A stretch of 64,000 nt of DNA from Dendrophyllia cribrosa (GCA_024195265.1 JAJLRJ010000010.1:11858226-11922225); one strand, 5' to 3'; positions 8,781-19,082 are shown, counted from the stretch's first letter. Made by a program: numbers and translations. The notes: generated by a model from the letters alone, not told the origin.

Positions 8781-11700
8781 ATGACAATCTTGGGAGAAAT
8801 ATTAAATAAAGTCATAGGGAAACACGGACTTAGAGATGGAGACAGAATTCGAATCATTGTGGATCACAACATACTGGATCGCCCCTTGAGCACACAATAT
8901 CTCCGAATTCGAAACGGAACAATATCAATGCTTGAACTTTATGAAAAATTCAGACCTCTTGAATATAAGGAAGTGCCTCTTGATGAAATCAGCATTGAAG
9001 TGCAATCAACTAAAATTCCTCGTGGTAGTGGACGATTACAGGTCACAAAGAATAATGTTTCAAGAAAGACGTCAGTGATTGCCATAAAGAATTCTGATTC
9101 GATTTGCCTTGCAAGGGCTATTGTAACAGCAATGGCACAATTGAATAAACACAAATGGACAACATCGCAACTGAAGGATGGCTTCAATAAATCTAGATTG
9201 CTGCAAGAAACAGAGGCAAGGAGATTACACACCGAAGCCGGCGTTCCTGAAAACGATTTTGGGTCCACATTGGAAGATGTGAAAAGGTTTGCCGAGTACT
9301 TGAAGGTGGAGATAAATATCATTGACGCGGACCAGTTTAATGAGTTGATTTATTCAGCGAAGCTGCCGACTTCGTCGGATTTAGCGAAGCTGCCGACTTC
9401 GTCGGATTCGGCTAATCCTGAAAATTATGACACCAGGATTTATCTGTTGAAGAACAAGAATCATTTCGATGTTATCACTTCGATGCCCGCGTCTTTATGT
9501 CAAGATCATTATTGCCACACATGCAAGAAAACATATAAGGCTAGAGATAGGCATAAGTGCCCTTCAAAGTGTATTGCTTGTTTCAAGTATTGCCCAGATG
9601 GTGTTTGTGCCGGACCAGAGATATTCTGCGACAGCTGCCATCGAAGCTTCAAGGGAGCTGAATGCTTCAGAGAACACAAACGAAACAGAGCAACGAGTGG
9701 AAAAGTTGATATGGTTTGTCAACTTGTTGCGAAGTGTTTGAAATGCAATCGAACTGTTGCGGGCAGTCTTGATAAGCACACTTGCGGATATTCTCAATGC
9801 TCTAATTGTCACGCCTATTGCAATATGACGAAGCATAAATGCTATATGAAACAGACTCAAGCGAAAGGTGGGCGTTGCATTGGTTGCCCTCCAGATAAGC
9901 TTTGTTACCCCTGCAAGACTTATTCGGAGAAATACATGTTTTATGACTTCGAATGCATTCAGGAGACTGGCACTCATCAAGTGAATTTGGCGATTGTGCA
10001 AGATTTTGAAGGAAATGAATGGATATTTCACAACATCGATGAATTTTGCCAGTTTGTCTTTAACGGGGAGCATGCTGGTTGGACGTTTATTGCCCACAAT
10101 GCAAGAGGCTATGATGCTCAGTTTATCTTGAAATGGTGCGTTGAAAACAGTTTGAAGCCTTATTGCATATATTCCGGCACCAAAATAATGTCTATGGAGA
10201 TCCAGCGTTTCGGAGTCAGATTCATCGACAGCCTGAATTTTGTGCTGGGATCTCTGGCAATGTTTCCCAAGACATTTGGGTTGAAAGAATTAAAGAAAGG
10301 TTACTTCTCACATTTCTTCAACAAGAAATCAAATCAAAACTATGTGGGACCGATTCCAGGCTTGAAATATTATGAGCCGGATCAAATGAAGGGTTTTTGT
10401 CGAAAGCCATTTCTAGCTTGGCATGCCGAAAGAATTCAAGAAGGTTATGTCTTTGACTTCCAGAAAGAACTGATCGAATATTGTAGATCCGATGTTGACA
10501 TTCTCAGAAGATCTACGCTGAAATTCCGCGAAGAATTCATTGAACTAGAGAATATTGACCCGCTGCAATATATCACGATTGCAGCTGTGTGTATGGCAAT
10601 ATATCGTAGTAATTATCTGGAAGAAGGAACTGTCGCCTTTGTCAGAAACCAAACCAAAAAAGAAACATATTCACAAGCTTCGATTGCCTGGTTAGACTTT
10701 TTGGCGGAGAAACATGTCTGCAATATTCAGCATGCATTGAATGGCGGTGAAAAGAAATTATGGTTAGAAGATCGGTGGTATCGAGTGGATGGCATTTGCG
10801 AAGCCACAAATACGGTGTTTGAATTTCACGGCTGCTTCTGGCATGGTTGTGAAACGTGTTTTGATGGAGCAACAATAAACACAAAGAATCAAATAGATAT
10901 GGCAACATTGCGGAAAAAGACTTTGGAGAAGAATGCAAAGATAAAGGCTGCTGGCTATGAGTTGATTGAAGTCAAGGAATGCTTCCTGAAGCAAAACAAT
11001 GAATTCAAATTATTCAAGAAAACATGGAAGCGAGAGTGCGTGGAGCCATTGGATCCAAGAGATGCCTTCTTTGGCGGGCGGACAAATATAACGAAGTTGA
11101 CCTATAATTTCAAAGAGAATGAATCAGGCGGATATGTGGATTTTGTGAGCTTATATCCAACGGTTCAATTCTTCAATAAATATCCAAAAGGCCATCCAGT
11201 GAAGATTGTTGACCCCGCTAAATTTGATCCTGAATGGTTCGGCTTTATCAAATGCAAAGTGCTGGCTCCTAGGGGATTGTATCACCCAGTGTTACCGCAG
11301 AAGATAATGTGCGGAGATGCTAAGAAGCTGCTGTTTCCGTTGTGTCGAACTTGCGCCGAAACAAAGCAACAACGGTGTAATCATACCGATGAAGAAAGAG
11401 CATTCATTGGAACCTGGTGTTTGAATGAAATGCAGAAAGCTTTGGAGAAAGGATATAAGATTGAAAAGATTTATGAGGTTTGGCATTTCCCGGAAACAAC
11501 TGAAGATCTCTTCAAGGAATATGTAAAAAAATTCATGAAGATAAAGCTGGAAACATCCGCCTTGACAGTTGGTGAAAACTGCAAATACAAATCACATGAA
11601 CATTTCAAAAGTGTAGTGAAAGAAAGATTGGGAATTGAATTAGGAGATATTGAATTTAATGCTGGTAAAAGAACCATTGCAAAAGCATGCCTGAATAGCT

Positions 11701-12386
11701 TGTGGGGAAAGTTTGGGCAACGAAATAATATGAAGCAAAATAAATATGTGACTGATCCAAAAGAATTTTATTCGATATTGTTGGATGATAAGATTGATAA
11801 TCTGTTGGTGCATTTCATCAACGAAAATATGGTGCAGATGACATATGATTTGAAAGGCCAGTTTATCGAAAATGCAAACTGCACTAATATCTTTGTGGCG
11901 GCATTCACAACTAGCCATGCCAGAATGAAGCTATATGGTGTTTTGGATGTGCTAGGCGAACAAGTGTTAGGCTTCGACACCGACAGTGCTTGGTATGTGA
12001 AACGGTCTGGAGGAGCAACAGTCGAAACTGGAGATATGTTGGGAGAGTTGACAGACGAACTTGATGGCGATAAGATTGTGGACTGGTGTGGATCCGGGCC
12101 GAAGTCATATAGCTATGTGACTGGAAAAGGTAAGATAACATGCAAGGTGAAAGGCTTCTCCTTGAACCATGAAAACAGCCAATATCTGAACATGGCGGAA
12201 ATGAAGAAAATCATTAATAAACAAAAGGAAAGAATCACATTGGTCAATGAAAGGCATATAGCTAGAAATCCAAAGACCAAAGAAGTGTTCAATGAATACC
12301 AGGAGAAAGATTTCAGATTCGTTTATGACAAGCGATGTTTTAATCCTGGGGAAACTGGGCTGGATACGTTACCGTATGGGTTTTAG
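8781..12386 (+). CDS. Protein-primed-type family B DNA polymerase with OTU-like, Cys-rich and nuclease-like additions
   Basis: This intact 1201-residue polymerase would replicate the element. An OTU-like cysteine protease region (about 100-235) has candidate catalytic Cys109 in 'NSDSICLARAI' and His228 in 'KNHFDVI'. A Cys/His-rich zinc-finger array spans about 245-380. The exonuclease has Exo I 'FYDFEC' (387-392), Exo II 'AHNARGYD' (438-445) and Exo III 'YCRSDVDIL' (567-575). A PD-(D/E)XK/VSR-like insert spans about 660-735 ('VFEFHGCFWHGC', 'ELIEVKEC'). The palm has motif A 'DFVSLYP' (787-793), motif B 'CLNSLWGKFGQ' (970-980) and motif C 'FDTDSAW' (1065-1071). Catalytic aspartates are present, so the enzyme could be active. 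The length fits Polinton polymerases with N-terminal extensions. The OTU and nuclease assignments are inferences from motif spacing. Confidence 0.85.
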   Translation: MTILGEILNKVIGKHGLRDGDRIRIIVDHNILDRPLSTQYLRIRNGTISMLELYEKFRPLEYKEVPLDEISIEVQSTKIPRGSGRLQVTKNNVSRKTSVIAIKNSDSICLARAIVTAMAQLNKHKWTTSQLKDGFNKSRLLQETEARRLHTEAGVPENDFGSTLEDVKRFAEYLKVEINIIDADQFNELIYSAKLPTSSDLAKLPTSSDSANPENYDTRIYLLKNKNHFDVITSMPASLCQDHYCHTCKKTYKARDRHKCPSKCIACFKYCPDGVCAGPEIFCDSCHRSFKGAECFREHKRNRATSGKVDMVCQLVAKCLKCNRTVAGSLDKHTCGYSQCSNCHAYCNMTKHKCYMKQTQAKGGRCIGCPPDKLCYPCKTYSEKYMFYDFECIQETGTHQVNLAIVQDFEGNEWIFHNIDEFCQFVFNGEHAGWTFIAHNARGYDAQFILKWCVENSLKPYCIYSGTKIMSMEIQRFGVRFIDSLNFVLGSLAMFPKTFGLKELKKGYFSHFFNKKSNQNYVGPIPGLKYYEPDQMKGFCRKPFLAWHAERIQEGYVFDFQKELIEYCRSDVDILRRSTLKFREEFIELENIDPLQYITIAAVCMAIYRSNYLEEGTVAFVRNQTKKETYSQASIAWLDFLAEKHVCNIQHALNGGEKKLWLEDRWYRVDGICEATNTVFEFHGCFWHGCETCFDGATINTKNQIDMATLRKKTLEKNAKIKAAGYELIEVKECFLKQNNEFKLFKKTWKRECVEPLDPRDAFFGGRTNITKLTYNFKENESGGYVDFVSLYPTVQFFNKYPKGHPVKIVDPAKFDPEWFGFIKCKVLAPRGLYHPVLPQKIMCGDAKKLLFPLCRTCAETKQQRCNHTDEERAFIGTWCLNEMQKALEKGYKIEKIYEVWHFPETTEDLFKEYVKKFMKIKLETSALTVGENCKYKSHEHFKSVVKERLGIELGDIEFNAGKRTIAKACLNSLWGKFGQRNNMKQNKYVTDPKEFYSILLDDKIDNLLVHFINENMVQMTYDLKGQFIENANCTNIFVAAFTTSHARMKLYGVLDVLGEQVLGFDTDSAWYVKRSGGATVETGDMLGELTDELDGDKIVDWCGSGPKSYSYVTGKGKITCKVKGFSLNHENSQYLNMAEMKKIINKQKERITLVNERHIARNPKTKEVFNEYQEKDFRFVYDKRCFNPGETGLDTLPYGF
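9356..9409 (+). repeat. 27-base in-frame tandem duplication inside the polymerase gene
   Basis: Two head-to-tail 27-base units differ at one base and encode two nine-residue units (AKLPTSSDL, AKLPTSSDS). Each unit contains the hairpin CCGACTTCGTCGG. It lies in the OTU-like region between the Cys and His candidate residues, so it is probably a surface loop. Confidence 0.9.
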
Positions 12387-12408
12387 GGATACCTTAGAGT
12401 GCCATGCG

Positions 12409-13139
12409 CTAAATATTGAGCTGTTTCAGATCGCTATAAGTTAGCGGTGATTGAGAGTGGTGCCCCAGAGTGATGGGGCCGCTGAAATCCAGCGGATCAT
12501 GAGGTTGTTTGGTTTCCGTTGAATTTCTACGGTTTATGGGAAGATGGTGATTCCGTTTTCCGCTAAAGTTGAGCGATTGGGTACCGTTAAATTTACCGTG
12601 GTGCCCCAGAGTGCCCCATATAACTACTGACTTTTTGTTTTGAACGTAAAAACCGTCATTATCATTAAGTCCATGGGGTGCCAAGGTCCCCAATTTGTAG
12701 ATCCACTGACCCTCCTTCTCTCGTAATTCATTTTCTTCTTTGACACGGTCTATCAGTTGTATTGTCATGTCCTCCAAACCTTTATGTCCGTCACTGTTAA
12801 AATGTCGATAAATCAGTTCGTCTTTCCCTCTTTGATCCTCGTTTAAATTCCCATGGGTATTGACCCCGCTTTTGTGATTATTAAATCGGGTTCTAAACCT
12901 AGTTATGGTAGATCCTACATACTGGACTTTGCACCTTTTCAACTGATCAGATACACTACGTTAAATTCTCTACCATTTGTATATCTACAAAAGGTATTCC
13001 CTAGGCAGAGAAAGTCACATATCTGACAGTTTTTCGAAGTGCATTTCGATGTTCCATTGGCCTTCTTTTTCGTAGCGTTCGTGAAACGGGCACGTACCAG
13101 ATCTTGAGCTAAGCTCTTTGGCTTCCTGAACGCCACCAT
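12409..13139 (-). pseudogene. GIY-YIG endonuclease fragment, probably 3' end of a Penelope-like element
   Basis: Two overlapping frames (13139-12939 and 12942-12409) carry a linker with a Cys-rich finger ('CTSKNCQICDFLCLGNTF') and then a GIY-YIG core. The core shows 'VVYLI' followed by 'KVQYVGSTITRFRTRFNNH', a catalytic-type Arg, and a C-terminal 'REKEGQWIYKLGTLAPHGLN' with the metal-binding Glu. This order (linker finger, GIY-YIG) is the C-terminus of Penelope-like retroelements in animals. The two frames overlap at the GIY strand, so a frameshift is present. No reverse transcriptase is visible upstream, so the element is 5'-truncated. A free-standing GIY-YIG gene of the neighbouring virus-like element is the alternative, since it starts right after the polymerase stop. 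Confidence 0.6.
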
Positions 13140-14479
13140 AGGTGGCTGTGACTGACTGTGACTGTCCCGAAAAAGGATAGGACGTCACCACCAATCTGCA
13201 CATACAACGTGCCTTTCTTTAACACCAATAGGTACACCAACACAAAATATTTTTAAATATAAATATATAAATAAATTGTAATTTCGCTATTTGAAGGAAT
13301 TCTTAAAACATATCGCAGCTTCTCAGTAACTGGCCTACACAGTCTCACTTTTCAACTTTGAGTTCACCACTGATATTTTTCCCATAATTGAAAGCCACAA
13401 TTATGTTGATCTTCTCCAAAAGACAACAGCTCCTTCTGATTTCACCATGGTAGCTTTTAGTGCGATCTTGTTTATCGGGAAATTTGATACTGCCTAACTG
13501 GCCAGGGAGCCAGGTAATAAAATGCAGAGATATAATTAAAGAGGTACCAAGTGCAAAATTGTTAAGAGCGATGAATTCAGTTACATTTAATATAAAAAAG
13601 ATAAGCTAAGCCAAACAGCGGAGCTCACTGAACAGACACGATAACGATAAGCTTAACTTAAGTTGCTATATCAACTGATATGACGTCACTAACACTTCGC
13701 CTCAGGCTATTAACCACTTGAAAATGTGAACTTTTTACTTTTTTGCCACCGAATTTATAAGTCGTACGCTTGGCTCGTAGCCAAGGGCACGACTAAAAAG
13801 TCAATCACAAATTGTTCTCAATATAAATTCCCATAGAAAAATGTAATTTCTTTTACCGTTAAGTCCACTCGGCTGCTTGAATATTCTTTAAAACTCCGCT
13901 TCTTCGGTTCTGACTTCCTTAGAAGAAATATTGCCCCGCATTGATAAAAACGCATGAAGTTCCTCAAAGCATGATTTTATCCCTTAAAGCTCTTCTTTGT
14001 CCACTAAAGCGACTTTTGAGTACTCTTTAAAGCTTTATACGTTTTGAATATCTGAAATGTTTGTTATTACTCCGATAAGACCTGATAAGATGAAACTACG
14101 GTTAAAAAAAAATGTTAGGTGACGTCATACGCGTCCGCGATCTACAATCTTGGACATTTTAAATGAAAAATTAATACTCCTCTCCCCTCCAGTTCAGTGT
14201 TGGGAAAATGGCACGTTTTAGTTTTCGCGCTAATTCATCATTGAATCGGGGTGAGGGGAGGTGTTATTTCTCTTTTTATTTCGTCCGAGATCGTAGCCCT
14301 GCGCACGTCGCGCCCGCGAAACATTCCGCTAGCAAAGACCATGAAAAATGACGGGCGTGGCTTCTATGAGAATGGTGCTCCGCGAGAGCTCCGCTGTAAT
14401 AAACACCTAGTTAATCGTAAAGGTTTGTTATGCTACATGTTTATTTAATCCCATAGTTTACTATCTCCTTTGAACTTAC
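13140..14479. other. Non-coding, start of segmental duplication unit 1
   Basis: No gene is seen. From 13440 on the sequence matches unit 2 (13440-13660 to 27040-27260; 13661-14400 to 28236-29000). The end (about 14270-14397) is a copy of the GCTCCGCT-ended repeat described at 28999-30229. Confidence 0.7.
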
Positions 14480-15010
14480 ACAGTACTGAAATCACCACCT
14501 CGTCAGATGCCAGAGGAAAAAAGTTTGGGGAACCAGTGGTTAACACAAACTGGTATTTTTCTCCATTGATTGATCTTGGGGCAGCGAAAATTGTCAGGGT
14601 TGCTTAGGAGTCTGACATAGTTGCACTGAAGTGTTGTTCGTAGCCTAATGACATAGTTACGTTGCTGTTCACCTGCTTGACGGCAACTATAGGTGCCCCC
14701 GATATACCATCAGTAGTGTTAGAAAATCGGGCAAAGAAAAACCCTTGCCCATCAAGATTATAACTCCACTGAAAAATGAGGTTTTGACCTTCCACTACAG
14801 TCGATGATGAAGGTTGAGAATAAAATGTGGGTACCAGTTCTATAACAAGAACATACATAAGCTTTAGCTACAAAACTTAGTCTACAGTAATCAGTAAACA
14901 AAACTGACCGTGTAACAAGTTGTAAAAACACTTGCTGAATACTTACCAGTATTTTGTGAAAATTAGAGGAGTTGAAACAACAGTAAATTCAAGTAAGCAA
15001 CGAAGGACAT
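14480..15010 (-). pseudogene. Ig-like gene A (signal-peptide exon plus Ig exon), nonsense mutated
   Basis: A signal-peptide exon (15010-14947, starts MSFVAYLNLLLFQ) is followed by a GTAAGT donor, then a 360-base Ig exon (14839-14480) bounded by AG and a GTAAGT donor, both phase 1. The signal exon carries an in-frame TAA after 'FQLL', and the Ig exon carries a TAA after 'FSATMSDS'. It would otherwise encode a secreted or surface Ig-like domain protein; 'VEGQNLIFQWSYNLDGQ' is the B-C strand region. It pairs with copy C (30316-30823), from which it differs little, and with more divergent copies B and D. The two stops argue that it is not a functional gene. Confidence 0.7.
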
Positions 15011-16095
15011 CCTCTTCTTTGGGGCATCGCCCACTTCGTATTTCACTTCCTTGTTAGGATTTCTGTACGGCGAAGTTTGTAAGGAGCTTCACGTTGTGGA
15101 CAAACAACAATAAATACTTTAGCATATAACAAAAATATGCCCATATGTTATAAAGAAATAAACGAAATAACTATAATGGTTAAAAAACCATTCGCCTTTA
15201 CTCTGACGAAACATTATAGAAACTTGTCTTGAGCACTCATTTCATATAAGAACTTAAAGAAGATTGTCCTTGTCTTCTTTCATTAGTACACCGCCTAGGA
15301 AGTTCAATGGAAAAACGTTTGCGTCTTGCAAAAGTAAAAAGGATACAATAGTTCTATTGCATACGAATTCTGTGCGATATTTTCACAAATGAAAATGGCC
15401 GAAGAGCCTCTCAATATAACATCGATACCGTACACCAGGACAAGCTGTAGAGTCCTCAAATGCGACACACTTAGCCTGTGGTTTTTCACTAGCGACATGA
15501 ACAAGGTGCTGTTGGATCAGGCCCAGTTTTAGCGAGCGACCCATGTAAGAGAATATATAAGGACGCTGCTAAAATTCGGTGTGAACGCAGGTTATATTGA
15601 ACTGACAATGAAATCAAATTTGCAATAGTAAATAAAACATTTCACTATAGGTAGGAACGCTTCACCGGTTTTGACCGTAGATATAGGATAACCACATATT
15701 TAAACATAGGAACAAACTCTACATATACAGTGAAAAAAAAGTATCATTGGAAGAAGTGCAGGGATTGTTTGGAAGTTAATATTAAGTATCTTTCCGCTAA
15801 AGAAATTCAATTGCAATTAATTTCTAATACTTTCGAATCGATTCATATCAATGAAATACATGTAAACTGAACTAATAACAGAGATTGCTGTGATTGTGTA
15901 TATTGTTACCTATAAATTGCAATCCTGTTATATTGCGTGACTGTTAGCCTGATATTATCATGGGCTATAGGAAAAGTGCATTTCGACTAAATAAATAGCG
16001 CCAGCATTCGTTAAATAGCGCCAGCATTCGTTAAGTCTTGGTAACCAAGCGTTTTTTTCGAACCCGAGGCGCGGGCGCTAAGCGCACGGTGTTAC
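15011..16095. other. Flank of Ig gene A; no gene recognised
   Basis: This stretch is duplicated at 30824-31870. It contains short conserved open frames (for example 15504-15304), but their conservation is explained by the recent duplication. About 15390-15545 is inverted relative to the paralogous flank of gene B (20490-20640). Confidence 0.5.
15992..16031. repeat. 20-base tandem repeat, two copies
   Basis: The unit TAAATAGCGCCAGCATTCGT occurs twice head to tail here and once in the duplicated copy at about 31803, so the expansion followed the segmental duplication or was lost in unit 2. Confidence 0.9.
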
Positions 16096-16225
16096 TGTTG
16101 TAGTTAATTTTTTTTTCTCAGGTAATTTTTATTTTTCCATTGTTTTTGGGTATGGTAATATGTGCTAATGAATTTGAAACAAAGGAAAAACAAAAATTAA
16201 CTGGAATAAAAAATTAACTACAACA
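16096..16225. mobile_element. Hairpin MITE, present only in unit 1
   Basis: Long imperfect inverted arms (TGTTGTAGTTAATT... and its reverse complement) flank a loop containing 'GTGCTAATGAATTTG'. The element is absent at the matching place in unit 2 (about 31870), although the surrounding alignment is imperfect there. Related hairpins lie at 41086-41214 and 56295-56447. Confidence 0.6.
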
Positions 16226-16609
16226 TAACCACTAAAAATAACTGGGTGGGAAAAGGTTTGGCCGTCGTTAGGAGATATCGGCTATTGGCCAATCGTTGGG
16301 CCGAAAAGACAATGGCAATTGTGAAAATCGTCTTCAGCTGGTAAGAGCAAAAAGTCATGTCCAGTCCCCTGCTAGTAATGCTAGTTATGAAACAAAAAGA
16401 CGACTCTCAACACTTGGATGATTGTGACGAAAACGTCACCGGAAGGTGTTTTTTTCCTATTTTAAAAGTCGGGACAGAATTAAAAATCCGCCGAACTTCT
16501 TCTGCATCTAGGCCTGTTATCTTGTTTTCTTTGCCGCTTTTCGGCTCTTTCATCCACGCTGAAAAACTCGGTCAAAATCGCAAGATCACTGTTCAAAAGT
16601 AAAAAAGCT

Positions 16610-16809
16610 TGACAACGGACTTTGCAGTTTTTACTCAAGTTACAATACAACAAATGAGAGAAAATTATCCAACTTCTCCATCGTGTAATGGCATTTTCTA
16701 TTTTGTCGTGTAGTTCTTGTTTGTTTATTATGGAACTTTTAAATTCCCTAATAAACAAACAAGCAAGAACTAGAAGCAACCACGCCCGCGACGCCAGCGA
16801 GAATGGCAC
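16610..16809 (-). CDS. Candidate first exon with signal peptide (unit 1 copy)
   Basis: From the ATG at 16809-16807 the frame reads a convincing signal peptide ('SRAWLLLVLACLFI') followed by a polar helical stretch ('INKQELHDKIENAITRW'). The duplicate at 36634-36837 keeps the same frame with a few substitutions and no stop in the shared part, which agrees with coding use but is not proof given the recent duplication. No clear splice donor was found, so the exon end is uncertain. It may be the start of another secreted-protein gene of the array. I do not recognise the family. Confidence 0.35.
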
Positions 16810-19082
16810 AAAACAATAGGTTTAATGAGCGAAAACAATACCTGTGCACGTGCGTTTTACATTTGGTACATTTCCTTGCCGTTACCTGCTAAACAACAAA
16901 GTCAAATGATATTAGAATTATAGGTGGAGAAAGTGAACATACGACGGCCAATTGTCCTTCCTACGCGGAGATCGTTAATTAAACTCCCTCAAATATTTTG
17001 TTTTTGAAAATTAAAACCGTCAATTCGCTCCGCACACAACCTCCTTTGCAATAAGTCTCTGCTATTAGTCCAGTTGAGGAATCATCTGATTCAGTTCAAA
17101 GTAAGAAAACTATGTAAATTCAAAACTATTCCTTTTATTTTCGCAAACAGCAACAAAGCAATTTTTGAGTTTACTATAACATCTTTGACATCGAGATTGC
17201 GAAATTCAAAATGAAGTTCGCAATTTGGCTGGCTTATTGACACGAATGTGACTTGCAAGTTCGCAACATAATTCCGGCGCTGTCGATTTTAGTTTAAATC
17301 AAATGTGATTTTATTTATTAGTTTTTATTAATAGGAAATTTTTCAATTACAGCAGTTTGGTGTAGTAATGTTACCTCGAAAAATCAATATTTTAAAAAGT
17401 ATCTGTTGTTATGTTTTATCATTAGCTTTGGCCGAGGTCATCGTGTTGTGTTCTTGGACAAGACACTTTCCTTTCATAGTGCCTCTCTCCACATAGGTTT
17501 ATGAATGGGTATCTGCGAATTAAATGCTTGGGGGTAACCCTGCGCTGGACCAGAATCCCATCCAGGGAAGAGTAGAAAAACTTCTTTTCACAGAAACTGT
17601 AGATAAGTATACCGGCCTGTATAGGCCGGCTCGTACACAGACTTTACTTAATATTTCCACTGAAAACAAATAGAAATCCAAATATGAAACAAATGATTTG
17701 ATCAGCAAGTAATTAATTGCATTCAATTGTTTTAATTCAATAATTTCATTCTAATGTTTTCATTACCTAACTTGTATTTGTGAATTTCAGATTTAATTTG
17801 ATTATGTGTACATGGAATTCATATGAACTGCGGTAGAAAGAATTAAAGAACATAGCGTCATCGCAGTTATGTAGCAACTGAAAAAGTTGCAATAAGAACC
17901 TGAAAAAAATTATTCAGTCCTCGGAGGATTCGAACCAATGACTGCAAACGCTCTTCCAATAAGTTACAAGGCCAGACGGGAACTTGGTCAATTGCGAGTT
18001 CTATTATACCCGTGAAGTGATGAATACGACACTGCATATATGAGCTGCGGGATAAAGCTATAAAAACAATGTGGACATCGCAGTGAGATACAGCATCTGA
18101 ATGAGTTGCAATTATAGACTGACAAAATTTCAGGCCCCTAAGGGATTTGCAAAGTGCTTCGCACAATAATTTGAGTTTAGCATGCGTTGAATCTCGTCAA
18201 TAATGACGATGTTGACAACTACAACACACTAACTTACTGGTGATAAATTGTGTACGGTGGTAAATTTTTAGCTCGAAAAAAGATGACAGGATGACAGTGA
18301 ACATATTTTAAGAGAGTCCAGACATATTGTAACAAAGCAACAACACCCCCTTTCCCCGCGTTGCAAGGGACAAGTGTTGCAGTTGAAAACACTTTAGTTG
18401 TTCAGGATTGTTAGATTTTAGTAGGCTTTTGAACAGGGACAAGTGTTGCATCTATCGTGCGTGTGCGCATTTGAAAACACCTTGTTGATCGTCAGATTTC
18501 AGTAATATTTTATCTAGAACGTTGTCTGTGTTTTTGTCACGTTTGAATGAAATTAGTGAGGGTTATGAAAAAACTGGTAGATGAGTCGGTACTAAAGCCC
18601 ACAAAGAAAGAACAGGTAAGTGCGGTATAGAATTTTGAGAAGTGGGGGAAAGACATGCCGCTAAGCATGTGAATAGCTGACTCCAGAAACTTTGTTGAGA
18701 TACATACAAAAATTAATTGAAAAAAAGGGGCGCGGACCCGTGTTTTCGGTGTTGGTTCCAAATGCGCCTGGTCGCCTTTACACTAAAGGTAATTTGTGAT
18801 ATGAACGCTAAATAATTTATGAAATTAATGATAACTTTCCATATAGATGAGTGATAAGCGAGAAGAACTTGCCTGGGATGTTTCAATAAAGTGATATCCC
18901 ACGTTATCAACAACCCGGCCCTCAATTTCTCCCGCCTGCCCAGTATTTGAACAACTTTACGATGAACAATTCACTTAGTCAACACAGTTTACGTTGATAC
19001 CCACTTTCAATTTAAAGGTTAGTATTGTGACAAATAATATCAGACACTGATAATTAAAATGAACGGCTACTACCATACCTAA
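16810..19082. other. Duplicated non-coding stretch with a tRNA-derived fragment
   Basis: The stretch matches 36838-38356 and 42886-43835 in unit 2. No gene is seen. It includes a tRNA-like remnant at about 17917-17985. Confidence 0.6.
17917..17990 (-). repeat. tRNA-derived SINE or tRNA pseudogene
   Basis: Read on the minus strand, it has an A-box-like 'TAACTTATTGGAAGAGCG' and a perfect B-box 'GGTTCGAATCC', spaced as in a tRNA, with a closing 'TCCGAGG'. The first half is degenerate and no acceptor stem forms. The segmental copy at about 37930-38000 keeps it. Confidence 0.5.

Larger units (their letters stand above)
1..12386. mobile_element. Integrated Polinton/adinto-like DNA virus element (left end outside window)
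   Basis: Eleven genes form a virus-like module. The set is a double-jelly-roll capsid candidate, a pVI-like peptide, a penton-like gene, an A32-type packaging ATPase, a fibre and a protein-primed-type family B DNA polymerase, plus smaller genes. Known family: capsid, penton, ATPase and PolB together define Polintons, adintoviruses and Polinton-like viruses. Transcription is in divergent blocks: 15-3513 minus, 3627-6565 plus, 6714-8056 minus, 8143-12386 plus. No retroviral-type integrase, adenain-like protease or terminal inverted repeat is visible. The left end is cut by the window edge, so these may lie outside. Several genes carry stops or frameshifts, so this copy looks endogenised and partly decayed. 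The right end is not defined, and a GIY-YIG remnant abuts the polymerase. Confidence 0.8.

Noticed and set aside
8939..12141. Multiple minus-strand frames across the polymerase gene
   Set aside because: Shadows; low-complexity composition and no motifs.
1..12386. Prophage or bacterial contamination, because of the phage-type fibre
   Set aside because: The capsid, ATPase and polymerase types are those of eukaryotic Polinton-like viruses, no Shine-Dalgarno spacing is seen, and the contig continues into animal sequence.
13015..13203. Frame with 'VTATYGGVQEAKELSS'
   Set aside because: It is an out-of-frame reading of the GIY-YIG linker region and has no independent support.
15304..15504. Conserved 66-codon frame shared with 31118-31318
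   Set aside because: The similarity follows from the recent segmental duplication. No domain, signal peptide or splice signal supports coding.
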